Part shown: positions 5,514 to 14,090 of the stretch, piece after piece | How positions within the stretch are numbered: the first letter of the stretch is position 1 | Layout of the letters: each line of letters starts with the position of its first letter | Assembly (NCBI GenBank): GCA_013180565.1 | Contig: QBUN01000422.1 | Coordinates: 1-28,316 of the forward strand | Source of the DNA: Candidatus Methanophaga sp. GoMg3.2 | GTDB taxonomy: Archaea > Halobacteriota > Syntropharchaeia > Alkanophagales > Methanospirareceae | Length of the DNA stretch: 28,316 nucleotides | Reading direction: 5' to 3' | Translations under genes and position numbers: made by a program | Notes under the pieces: generated by a model | What the model was told of the DNA's origin: nothing | The model's input: only the letters and a program-made list of their open reading frames with translations | Database searches by the model: none

Positions 5514-8500
5514 ATGGCGAAGAAGAAACAGATAAGAAATGTATTGTGCTTTTTGGTTATGATTGGGATTTTTATGAGTCTGATGCCTGTTTCGGTCTTT
5601 GCCGTGAATGATAGTGATAATACCACAGGCGTATCAAATCCTTTAAATGCGTTAGAAAACACATTTACGGAAAAATCACCAAGCAGTGGTGATTGTGCGC
5701 CAGTACCCGATGCAGATCTGCCGGAGATATATCTAAATGATACGCAGGAATGTGTATTGAGCTGGGATTCCGGCAACGGTACTAATATCCTCTTTTCAAC
5801 AGACATTTCAAATGGTACACATGAAACGGTAAGCGCGCTTAGCTGCGATGTTTATGTTAAGATAGATGACCCTTGCTGTGTTGGATACCGGGTATATGTA
5901 GATGGTGCGTATCAATTTACAGAGGGCGGAGATGGAACAACACCCGATGGGTTTTGCGCGTTTTATGTGTGTGCTGGGACACATACGATAAAGATAACCA
6001 AGAACGGTCGTTCCGCATCAAAGACTAAAAATTTCCAGTGTGGTTATACCTACCGCTGGACCAGCATGCCCAATTGCTGGTGTGAAGATGGTGGTGGTAG
6101 TGATGATTGTAAATATCCTCCAACAGTCAAATTTGATAAGACAAAATATTACGAAGGGAATACAGTACACGCGACCGTGTCAACATCCCAGAGCTCGGTC
6201 TATTACAAAATCAAGGACTGTGGTGGTACGACTCGTAAAAGTGGATCTACGAGTAACGGCAAGAAAATCTCTTACACAATCCCCAAAGGTGCATCCAAAT
6301 GTTGTTATTGGCAGATTTGTTTTTACTGGGATGAGTATACTCCACCATGGATGGCCTTAGCAGGAGCAGGTGGGGAGGTTACTGCACTGTCTTATGACTG
6401 CACCAAGTGCTACAATTTCTACGTGTGTCCCGTACAAACTTGTGAGGTATATGTTAAAATCGAGGACCCTTGCTGTGTTGGATACAGGGTATATGTAGAT
6501 AATGTGTATCAATTTACAGAGGGCGGAGATGGAACTACACCAGATGGATACTGCGCGTTTCATGTAAAAGAAGGAACGCATACGCTGAAGATAACTAAGA
6601 ACGGCCGCTCTGCCTCGAAAACCATAAAATTCGAGTGTAATATTGTCTACCGCTGGGTCAGCATGCCAAAGAACTGGTGCGGTGATGGTGAGGCATATGT
6701 TGAAATAAAAGACAAATACTGTAAGGGGTACGAGGTCTATGTAGATGGCAAGTATAAATTAACTGAGGGTCGGACCGGAACTCCTGACGGAAACTGCGGG
6801 TTTTTTGTGGGTGAGGGAACACAAACAATCGAGATACGCAAGAATGGCCGATCCGCATCTCTTAATAAGTACTTCGACTGTAGTTATAGATATGTCTGGG
6901 ACAGCATGCCCGATAACTGGTGTGATCCCTGTTATGACCCACCTATTGTTACGTTTGATAACCCACCGGATTACCAAGGAGACAAACCGAAATATTCCGG
7001 AGGAGATAAACTGAGCGCTACTGTATCAACGTCCCAAAGTTCAGTCTATTACGAAATTAAGGACTGTGGTGGCACGGTTCTTACAAATGGATATATGAGT
7101 AATGCTGGAAAGATCTCGTACACCATTCCCACCAGTGTACCCACATGTTGCTACTGGACCATCTGCTTCTACTGGAGTGGCGATGGTGGTGACTGGTTAG
7201 CAACAGGAGTGGATCCTGCGCAGTATTATGATTGCATTATATGCTACACATTCGAGGTCTGTCCTATCTGCACGGCGAACGTCAAAATAGATGATGATAC
7301 ATGTGTCGGCTACAATGTTTATGTAGATGATGTGTATCTACTCACAGAGGGTGTAGGTGAAACTCTGGACGGGTACTGCTCATTTGATGTGACAGAAGGC
7401 GTGCACAGCATTGAGATACGCGATAACGAGTGCTTTGCATCTATTACGAGGAATTTTGAGTGTGGTTCGACCTACCTATGGGTGAGCATGTCCGATAACT
7501 GGTGCAAATGCAAAAACTGCCCGTCCGAAGTTAGATTTGAGGGTACTGCGAAAACAGATGAGCTTGCTGGTTTGGTGTGCTATAAAACCTATTACTGTGA
7601 GGTGATCGCTGACCGGATACTATATGATCCAGATAATACATTACAGGTCGGGAATGTGTATACCGTTGGTTATGGTGATGAACCCAAAAATATAGTGGCC
7701 GGCGATAAAGTTGTAGTCAATGGCACTTATTATCATAATTGTGGTCCTCTTGGTGCTTATGGGCGTATCTGTGGCGATCTGTGGAAAGACTTGCCCGACC
7801 TAATCATAGATGATATTAAGTTGCCTTCCAAAACCGTTTGTCTTGGTGACTTGATACCAATCACAGTGACGGTAAAAAACATTGGTGGTGAGAAAGCAAA
7901 CCAATCGGTGGTAAAATACTATGTGGGCAACAAATACATTGATCGGGATGTTGTGCCCAGCTTAGTTCCCAATGCCACGTCAAACCAGACATTTAACTGG
8001 ACTGCGAATAGTTGTGGCAATATACCGGTCATGGCAATAGCAGATGCTAATCATACGGTACAGGAATGTAATGAGAGCAATAACGATAAACAGAAGCGCA
8101 TAGAAGCGAGTGGTCCTGATTTGATCACGCATATATGGCCTATTGGGGCAACAGGTACAGTTTGTTTGGGCGAACCGATAACATTCACCGTGACCGTTAT
8201 AAACACAGGAGATTGCACGGCCGGTCAATCGGTGGTAAAATACTATGCGGGCGGTGAATACATAGATTCCGAGCTCATCCCGAGCTTGAGCCCCGGTGCA
8301 TCTTCTACCCAGACGTTTACCTGGACTGCAAGTAGCTGTGGCAATGTATCCGTCAGGGCAGTGGCGGATGCCAACCACGAGGTACGTGAATGCAATGAGA
8401 ACAATAACGATAAAGCGAAGAGCATCGAAGTGGATGGTCCTGACCTGATTATCCAGGATAGTACCTTGCCATCGGGAAAGATATGCCTCGGGCAGCCTGT

Positions 8501-11500
8501 TACGATAACCGTAACAGTAAAGAACGAGGGCGGTTGTACAGCAGGTGCATCTACCGTCAAATACTTCGTGGACAACAAATACGTTGATTCTGATAGTATC
8601 CCCAGTTTGGATTCCGATGCAGCTTCATCTCAAACGTTTACCTGGACCGCTGATAGCTGTGGCAATGTTTCGGTCAAGGCGATAGCAGATGCTAACAATG
8701 AGGTACACGAATGCGATGAGAATAACAACGATAACCAGAAGAGCATCGAAGTGGACGGTCCTGACCTGATTATCCAAGATATTACGCTGCCATCAGGCAA
8801 GATATGCCTCGGTCAGCCTGTCACGATAACCGTAACAGTAAAGAACCAGGGCGGTTGTACCGCAGGTGCATCTACCGTCAAATACTTCGTGGATAACAAA
8901 TACGTTGATTCTGACACTGTTCCCAGTTTGGATCTCGCTGCAGCGTCTACTCAAACGTTTACATGGACCGCTGATAGCTGTGGCAATGTTTCGGTCAAGG
9001 CGGTAGCAGATGCTAACAATGATGTACGCGAATGCGATGAGAACAACAACGATAAACAGAAGAGTATCGAAGTGGACGGGCCTGATCTGATTATCGAGAA
9101 TATTACGTGGCCGTCAGGAAAGATATGTCTCGACAAGGAAATAGAGATAGAAGTAACAACAGCGAACGTGGGTAAATGCGATGCTGAAAAGCCGTTCAAG
9201 GTGACACTCTACATAGCGAATAATGAGATAGAAAACGCGACCATTGCTTCCCTCGATGCGGGCCACCAGGAAAAAACAACGTTTAGCTGGAAACCAGATA
9301 CCTGTGGCATCCTCAGTATCAAAGCGGTTGCAGACGTGGATAACACCATACACGAATGCGATGAGAACAACAATGAGAACCAGAAGAGCATCGAAGTGGA
9401 CGGGCCTGATCTGATTATCCAGGACATCTCGTTGCCACCAGGAACTATATGCCTCAACAATCCCGTTAACATAGAAGTAACAACAGAGAATATAGGCAAA
9501 TGCCCTGCGACAAAACAATTCACGGTGATGCTATACGTAGCGAGTAAAGAACTGACAGCCACCATCAAAAACCTGGAAGCGGGTGCAACAACCAAATCAA
9601 CCTTTGATTGGGTACCTGATGCATGCGGTAACCACAATCTCAAAGCGGTCGCGGACATCAACAAAGACATACACGAATGCAATGAGGGCAATAACGAGAA
9701 CCAGAAGGACATTAAAGTTGAGGGTCCTGACCTAATCGTGAAAGAAATCAGTCCCGCCAGCGACCTCATTATTGGCGTCACCACCGACATCAATATAGTC
9801 GTCGAGAACCAGGGGGAATGTAGTGCAATACCATTTGTTATAAACTATTCGATTGATGGGGCCGAAGAGAGTACTATCGCTGTCACATCGTCCATTGGCC
9901 CTCACACTACAGAAACAGTTCATTTCTCCTGGACTCCGAACTCATGTGATATTCATCAGATCACTGCTATGGCTGATTCATCCAACATCGTCCCTGAATG
10001 TGATGAGAATAATAACAAGAAAACGCAATCGGTGGATGTGAAGGGTCCGGATCTTGTAGTAGATCCGATTTCGGTATCATCGCCCACCACAATTGGCAGC
10101 ACGATCAAATTCACGGTTGTAGTCAAGAATAAGGGCACTGCCGCTGCAGGAAAAAGTTCAGATCTGCAATGCTATAGGGATGGTTCGGCTCTTGGGGGTA
10201 AACTATCTGTTCCTAATCTTGCCACTGGTCAATCTTCGACTCATGTCGTTTCCTGGACTGCCAGCGGATGTGGTCCCCATACATTCAAAGCGGTAGCTGA
10301 TGCTGATTTGGATGTTATCGAATGCGATGAAGAGAACAACGATAAACAGGTGTCATTCACGGTGAAATGCCCTGATCTGATCATTGAGAGCATAACCCCC
10401 AGCTCGGGAAGCCCGGCACCAAATCAACAGGTTTCGTTCTCTGTCGTTGTCAAGAATAAGGGAGATGCTGATGCGGATGACTCAACGCTAAAATGCTCTG
10501 TTGGTAGTACCGCGATTTGCACTGAATCTACTGGAAAGATCCCCGCGGGTAAAACTTCGACTCGGTTATGTACATGGACGGGCTCAGGATGTGCTGAGCA
10601 TAACTTCAAGGCTGTTGCTGATGCGGTAGGTAATAAGGTTACGGAGAGTGATGAGACGAACAACGAAAAAATTAGGGCATTTAGTGTTGTTGATAACGTT
10701 AAGCCTAGTATAACAATAGGTAGTCCATTGAAGGGTGCTACATCTGGCAGCAGCACGATAACGGTGGAGGGTAGTGCATCTGACAATTCGGGGGTCGCTA
10801 AGGTAGAGGTTAAGGTTAACGATGGGGGGTGGGAACAAGCGAGTGGGACTACCTCGTGGAGCAAAACCGTGAGTCTATCCGAGGGGGCTAATACGATCAC
10901 GGTGAAGGCTACTGATGTCTGTGGGAATGAACAGAGCAGTTCAATAACGGTACAATATAATCCGTCCACTTCTTCAAACCCGGACTTTACTATTTCTATA
11001 GCGCCTTCTTCATGTACAATTTGTGCGGGTGAGAGCGCAACGTACACTGTTTCACTCACTGCGGAAGATGGTTTCAGCTCGTCCGTGTCATTATCGGTCT
11101 CGGGGCAGCCCAGTGGTGCAACTGCAGTTTTCGATTCTACTTCGGTTACTCCAACTGGATCGACAAGCTTGACCATTGACACACAGACTACAACATCTGA
11201 AGATACATACACAATTACTGTTAAAGGGACCGGAGACGGATGTACTCATCAAGCAACTGCTACGCTTATAATTTCCAGTGAGGCTCTGCCCAACCTACTA
11301 GTTGAGGATATAAGCTGGATTCCCGAGAATCCAGAATCACCGGGAGATTCAGTAGACTTTTATATCACCATAAAAAATGAAGGTCCTGGACATGCTTGTG
11401 ATTATCCAATCTACGTTGACTTCATCTATTGTGAAAATTATTATGACCAGAAAAAAATAGAAAACGGGTTAAAATCCGGTGATACTGCAACGGTAATTTA

Positions 11501-14045
11501 TGAGGGAATGGGTGCATTCTCATGCGAACTCACTGCGATTGTAGACCCGTTCGATGGAATTGAGGAGAGTGATGAAAAGAATAATGAGCGACAAGAGACT
11601 ATGAGTATAAACAATATTGACGCTGAATTCGGTAACATTCATTCCGAACCAAGCGGTACGTACAAACCAGGTGATCCTATTCAACCCCACATTTGGGTAA
11701 AAAATACTGGTGAAGTAACTCATGAATTTTTTGTTAGTATGTATATTGAAAATTGGTATCATTCAAAATATAATGATGAAATTGTTGACGCAATAACCGT
11801 TGATTCTGGTCAGAAAAAAGAAGTAATACTAAATTGGGATGTGCCAAGCAGTGCCCCTGCTGGAACGTATAGTGTTGTTTTTGTTCTGTGGAAATCGAGA
11901 GTTAATGGTGTATTGGAGGGTGAATTAGCGGGAAAAACATTTGACCCGTTCCAAATCGCAGAGAGCGATTATAAGAATTTGGCAAAAGCTGCAAGATTTA
12001 GGGCGAAGACAATGGAATCGATATGGCTATATTATAATGCAAAAGGTGATAACGATAATCTAAATAACGAGGTAAAGAAGATAATCGATGAATCCGTCGT
12101 AAAGGGTTTTAAGGTGTTCAGAGAATCTATTCAGATGGATCCAAAAAGTGGAAATCCTCTTATAGATGGTTGTATCGAGCTTGCGAGCCTTCTTTCCATC
12201 TGTGACCAAGCTACGGCTGATAAAATGCCGCATGAAAAAATGGTGGATATAATCGCGAATATGGGTAAATCAAGTGTGGTTGAGGTTCATAAACATGGAG
12301 CTGCCCAAGCATTACAAAGTGCAGGTATTATTAATAAGGTTTTTGATGGTTCATGTGATTTGAAAGAATTCATTGATGCGTGTAATAAAGAAGCAGAGGC
12401 ATGGGAAGCTAAGGATATGGAAAAAGCCAAAAAAGCATTAGAAGATGAGGCAAAGTGTTTGGGCTGTATAGAATATAAGATGTGTGCATATTGTAGTACC
12501 CAGTACTACTCCAAGGATATAGGCATTCTTAAAGAGATCGTAGGTTGGTCAAAAGGAGATAAAACCAAAGAGATGTATCAAATAGAACTCATGTATTCCA
12601 AATGTGGAGGGAAAGTGTATGATATTTATAATAAATGGTATGAGGGGCGTAGTGGGGGTCGCGCACAGGGCGACTGTCCTGTAAATCTCCATGCGTACGA
12701 TTCCTTTGGTAGACATGTAGGAGCAAACGAGTATGGTAGCGTAGATCTTGAAATTCCAGGTGCATATTATTCTGGTATTGATTCACATCCACAGATAATA
12801 CAAATATATGGGACGACTGATTATTATTTTGTTGTAGAAGCACTCGCTCAAGGAGAATTTAATTTGACAACAGAGAGTCATACGTATGAAAAAACCACTA
12901 CAGTGCAATATGAACACGTTGCTATTGGAAACGACACGATCGCAATAATCAATCTCAGTAAAGAAGGATACACAATTGACATAGATAAAGATGGGGACAA
13001 TATTAATGATTATACAGTCGATCCAACAACGGTCGAGACAAACCATCCACCTGAAGTTTCAATCATGGCAATTACAGATGATGTGATATTCAAGGACGAC
13101 ATATCAATAAGTTATACCCTAAAAGATATTGATACAGATATTTGCAACATAAGTGCACGATACAGTACAGACCAAATGATCTGGCATGATGCTACGATGG
13201 GTAGTGGAGGTGATGGTACCATTGGATTAACAAGCCGTGCTGATGGTGTCACACATACTTACGTGTGGGCAAGTGATGTCGATTTATCTGATATAAGCTC
13301 TGTTGTCTATTTTGAAATTATGCCTAACGATGGCATGATAGATGGTATTCAAGGAATATCCAATGCGTTTTATGTCGGTGAGGTAACTGCTTCTTTCACG
13401 TACAGCCCGTCGAATCCAACCGTAAGTAAACACATTATTTTCGCAGCATATAATTCAATTGGAAACATTACCGATTATACATGGAACTTTGATGATGGAA
13501 ACAATATAAGCACCAATGAGCCAATCATAATGCACTCGTACATTTCAGCAGACGACTATAATGTAATTCTGACTGTAACCGACAGCGGTGGGGCAAGGAA
13601 CACTACAAGCAGAGTAGTACCCGTACTATCGCCGGGAGGCAACGACTTTGACACAGGATTTGGATCCTATCCAAGCGTTATGGGGACGCATACAGGTACA
13701 ATCACGCCAAATAAGGACCTTCAGGTGTCAAAACTTTACACCTATCCCTGTCCGGACACTGGTGGGCATACAGAATACGCAAGGATATGGAACACGACAT
13801 TGAATGCGACTGCAATATGGACAGGTTACGAAGGCGATTGGCACAACATAACCTTTGATAAAGCCTTCACACTGGTAGCCGGTGAAACATATAACTACAC
13901 CATCCGCACAGGCTCTTATCCGCAGATACATCATACGGACAACCTCACGACCTCAAACGGATATATAACCTGCACGGGGTTCATAGACGCAAATGGTAAA
14001 CGAAATAGTACCCGCTGGATACCAGCAATTAAGTTGTTTACTTAG
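5514..14045 (+). CDS. Giant secreted surface protein with Cys-rich modules and tandem CARDB repeats
   Basis: The preferred start is ATG 5514 (2843 aa), since it gives MAKKKQIRNVLCFLVMIGIF and a signal peptide ending near VFA; the same frame is open 29 codons upstream only through a TTG. Order of parts (residues approximate): four copies of a Cys-rich beta module (VGYRVYVDG...GTHTIKITKNGRSA) between 111 and 665, interleaved with two copies of another module (STSQSSVYYKIKDCGG); an OB-like domain 668-758; nine tandem CARDB domains 760-1725, each ending in an acidic ECDENNND-type motif; two Ig-like domains to 1922; two more CARDB-like domains to 2145; an alpha-helical domain to 2390 and its partner beta domain to 2510; an FN3-like domain; a PKD domain near 2624-2705; and a final beta domain. 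No C-terminal membrane anchor or PGF-CTERM is visible. It is likely a cell-surface or matrix adhesin, first gene of a three-gene operon. Confidence 0.88.
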   Translation: MAKKKQIRNVLCFLVMIGIFMSLMPVSVFAVNDSDNTTGVSNPLNALENTFTEKSPSSGDCAPVPDADLPEIYLNDTQECVLSWDSGNGTNILFSTDISNGTHETVSALSCDVYVKIDDPCCVGYRVYVDGAYQFTEGGDGTTPDGFCAFYVCAGTHTIKITKNGRSASKTKNFQCGYTYRWTSMPNCWCEDGGGSDDCKYPPTVKFDKTKYYEGNTVHATVSTSQSSVYYKIKDCGGTTRKSGSTSNGKKISYTIPKGASKCCYWQICFYWDEYTPPWMALAGAGGEVTALSYDCTKCYNFYVCPVQTCEVYVKIEDPCCVGYRVYVDNVYQFTEGGDGTTPDGYCAFHVKEGTHTLKITKNGRSASKTIKFECNIVYRWVSMPKNWCGDGEAYVEIKDKYCKGYEVYVDGKYKLTEGRTGTPDGNCGFFVGEGTQTIEIRKNGRSASLNKYFDCSYRYVWDSMPDNWCDPCYDPPIVTFDNPPDYQGDKPKYSGGDKLSATVSTSQSSVYYEIKDCGGTVLTNGYMSNAGKISYTIPTSVPTCCYWTICFYWSGDGGDWLATGVDPAQYYDCIICYTFEVCPICTANVKIDDDTCVGYNVYVDDVYLLTEGVGETLDGYCSFDVTEGVHSIEIRDNECFASITRNFECGSTYLWVSMSDNWCKCKNCPSEVRFEGTAKTDELAGLVCYKTYYCEVIADRILYDPDNTLQVGNVYTVGYGDEPKNIVAGDKVVVNGTYYHNCGPLGAYGRICGDLWKDLPDLIIDDIKLPSKTVCLGDLIPITVTVKNIGGEKANQSVVKYYVGNKYIDRDVVPSLVPNATSNQTFNWTANSCGNIPVMAIADANHTVQECNESNNDKQKRIEASGPDLITHIWPIGATGTVCLGEPITFTVTVINTGDCTAGQSVVKYYAGGEYIDSELIPSLSPGASSTQTFTWTASSCGNVSVRAVADANHEVRECNENNNDKAKSIEVDGPDLIIQDSTLPSGKICLGQPVTITVTVKNEGGCTAGASTVKYFVDNKYVDSDSIPSLDSDAASSQTFTWTADSCGNVSVKAIADANNEVHECDENNNDNQKSIEVDGPDLIIQDITLPSGKICLGQPVTITVTVKNQGGCTAGASTVKYFVDNKYVDSDTVPSLDLAAASTQTFTWTADSCGNVSVKAVADANNDVRECDENNNDKQKSIEVDGPDLIIENITWPSGKICLDKEIEIEVTTANVGKCDAEKPFKVTLYIANNEIENATIASLDAGHQEKTTFSWKPDTCGILSIKAVADVDNTIHECDENNNENQKSIEVDGPDLIIQDISLPPGTICLNNPVNIEVTTENIGKCPATKQFTVMLYVASKELTATIKNLEAGATTKSTFDWVPDACGNHNLKAVADINKDIHECNEGNNENQKDIKVEGPDLIVKEISPASDLIIGVTTDINIVVENQGECSAIPFVINYSIDGAEESTIAVTSSIGPHTTETVHFSWTPNSCDIHQITAMADSSNIVPECDENNNKKTQSVDVKGPDLVVDPISVSSPTTIGSTIKFTVVVKNKGTAAAGKSSDLQCYRDGSALGGKLSVPNLATGQSSTHVVSWTASGCGPHTFKAVADADLDVIECDEENNDKQVSFTVKCPDLIIESITPSSGSPAPNQQVSFSVVVKNKGDADADDSTLKCSVGSTAICTESTGKIPAGKTSTRLCTWTGSGCAEHNFKAVADAVGNKVTESDETNNEKIRAFSVVDNVKPSITIGSPLKGATSGSSTITVEGSASDNSGVAKVEVKVNDGGWEQASGTTSWSKTVSLSEGANTITVKATDVCGNEQSSSITVQYNPSTSSNPDFTISIAPSSCTICAGESATYTVSLTAEDGFSSSVSLSVSGQPSGATAVFDSTSVTPTGSTSLTIDTQTTTSEDTYTITVKGTGDGCTHQATATLIISSEALPNLLVEDISWIPENPESPGDSVDFYITIKNEGPGHACDYPIYVDFIYCENYYDQKKIENGLKSGDTATVIYEGMGAFSCELTAIVDPFDGIEESDEKNNERQETMSINNIDAEFGNIHSEPSGTYKPGDPIQPHIWVKNTGEVTHEFFVSMYIENWYHSKYNDEIVDAITVDSGQKKEVILNWDVPSSAPAGTYSVVFVLWKSRVNGVLEGELAGKTFDPFQIAESDYKNLAKAARFRAKTMESIWLYYNAKGDNDNLNNEVKKIIDESVVKGFKVFRESIQMDPKSGNPLIDGCIELASLLSICDQATADKMPHEKMVDIIANMGKSSVVEVHKHGAAQALQSAGIINKVFDGSCDLKEFIDACNKEAEAWEAKDMEKAKKALEDEAKCLGCIEYKMCAYCSTQYYSKDIGILKEIVGWSKGDKTKEMYQIELMYSKCGGKVYDIYNKWYEGRSGGRAQGDCPVNLHAYDSFGRHVGANEYGSVDLEIPGAYYSGIDSHPQIIQIYGTTDYYFVVEALAQGEFNLTTESHTYEKTTTVQYEHVAIGNDTIAIINLSKEGYTIDIDKDGDNINDYTVDPTTVETNHPPEVSIMAITDDVIFKDDISISYTLKDIDTDICNISARYSTDQMIWHDATMGSGGDGTIGLTSRADGVTHTYVWASDVDLSDISSVVYFEIMPNDGMIDGIQGISNAFYVGEVTASFTYSPSNPTVSKHIIFAAYNSIGNITDYTWNFDDGNNISTNEPIIMHSYISADDYNVILTVTDSGGARNTTSRVVPVLSPGGNDFDTGFGSYPSVMGTHTGTITPNKDLQVSKLYTYPCPDTGGHTEYARIWNTTLNATAIWTGYEGDWHNITFDKAFTLVAGETYNYTIRTGSYPQIHHTDNLTTSNGYITCTGFIDANGKRNSTRWIPAIKLFT
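7791..10690 (+). repeat. Nine tandem CARDB-encoding repeats, period 321 or 324 bp
   Basis: Unit starts (codon before PDLI) fall at 7791, 8112, 8436, 8757, 9078, 9402, 9723, 10044 and 10368, so spacings are 321 or 324 bases. Most units carry cysteines (CLG, GGC, SCGN, EC). Units three and four (8436-9077) are nearly identical at DNA level, pointing to recent duplication or gene conversion. The units code for protein and are not CRISPR or intergenic repeats. Confidence 0.9.
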
Positions 14046-14090
14046 GGATAATACCTAACTCTTTTCTATTTACTTATGTAGGCTAAAAAG

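Noticed and set aside
9209..9793. Minus-strand open frames opposite CARDB repeats
   Set aside because: They repeat with the CARDB period and so mirror the repeated coding sequence of the plus strand.
7791..10690. Possible CRISPR-like regular repeats
   Set aside because: Periods of 321/324 bp are multiples of three inside a continuous frame and encode CARDB domains; no short repeat-spacer pattern exists anywhere in the window.
10424..11212. Minus-strand open frame of 262 codons within the giant gene
   Set aside because: It lies entirely opposite CARDB/Ig-coding sequence, has low-complexity composition and no start signals; an antisense shadow of biased codon use.
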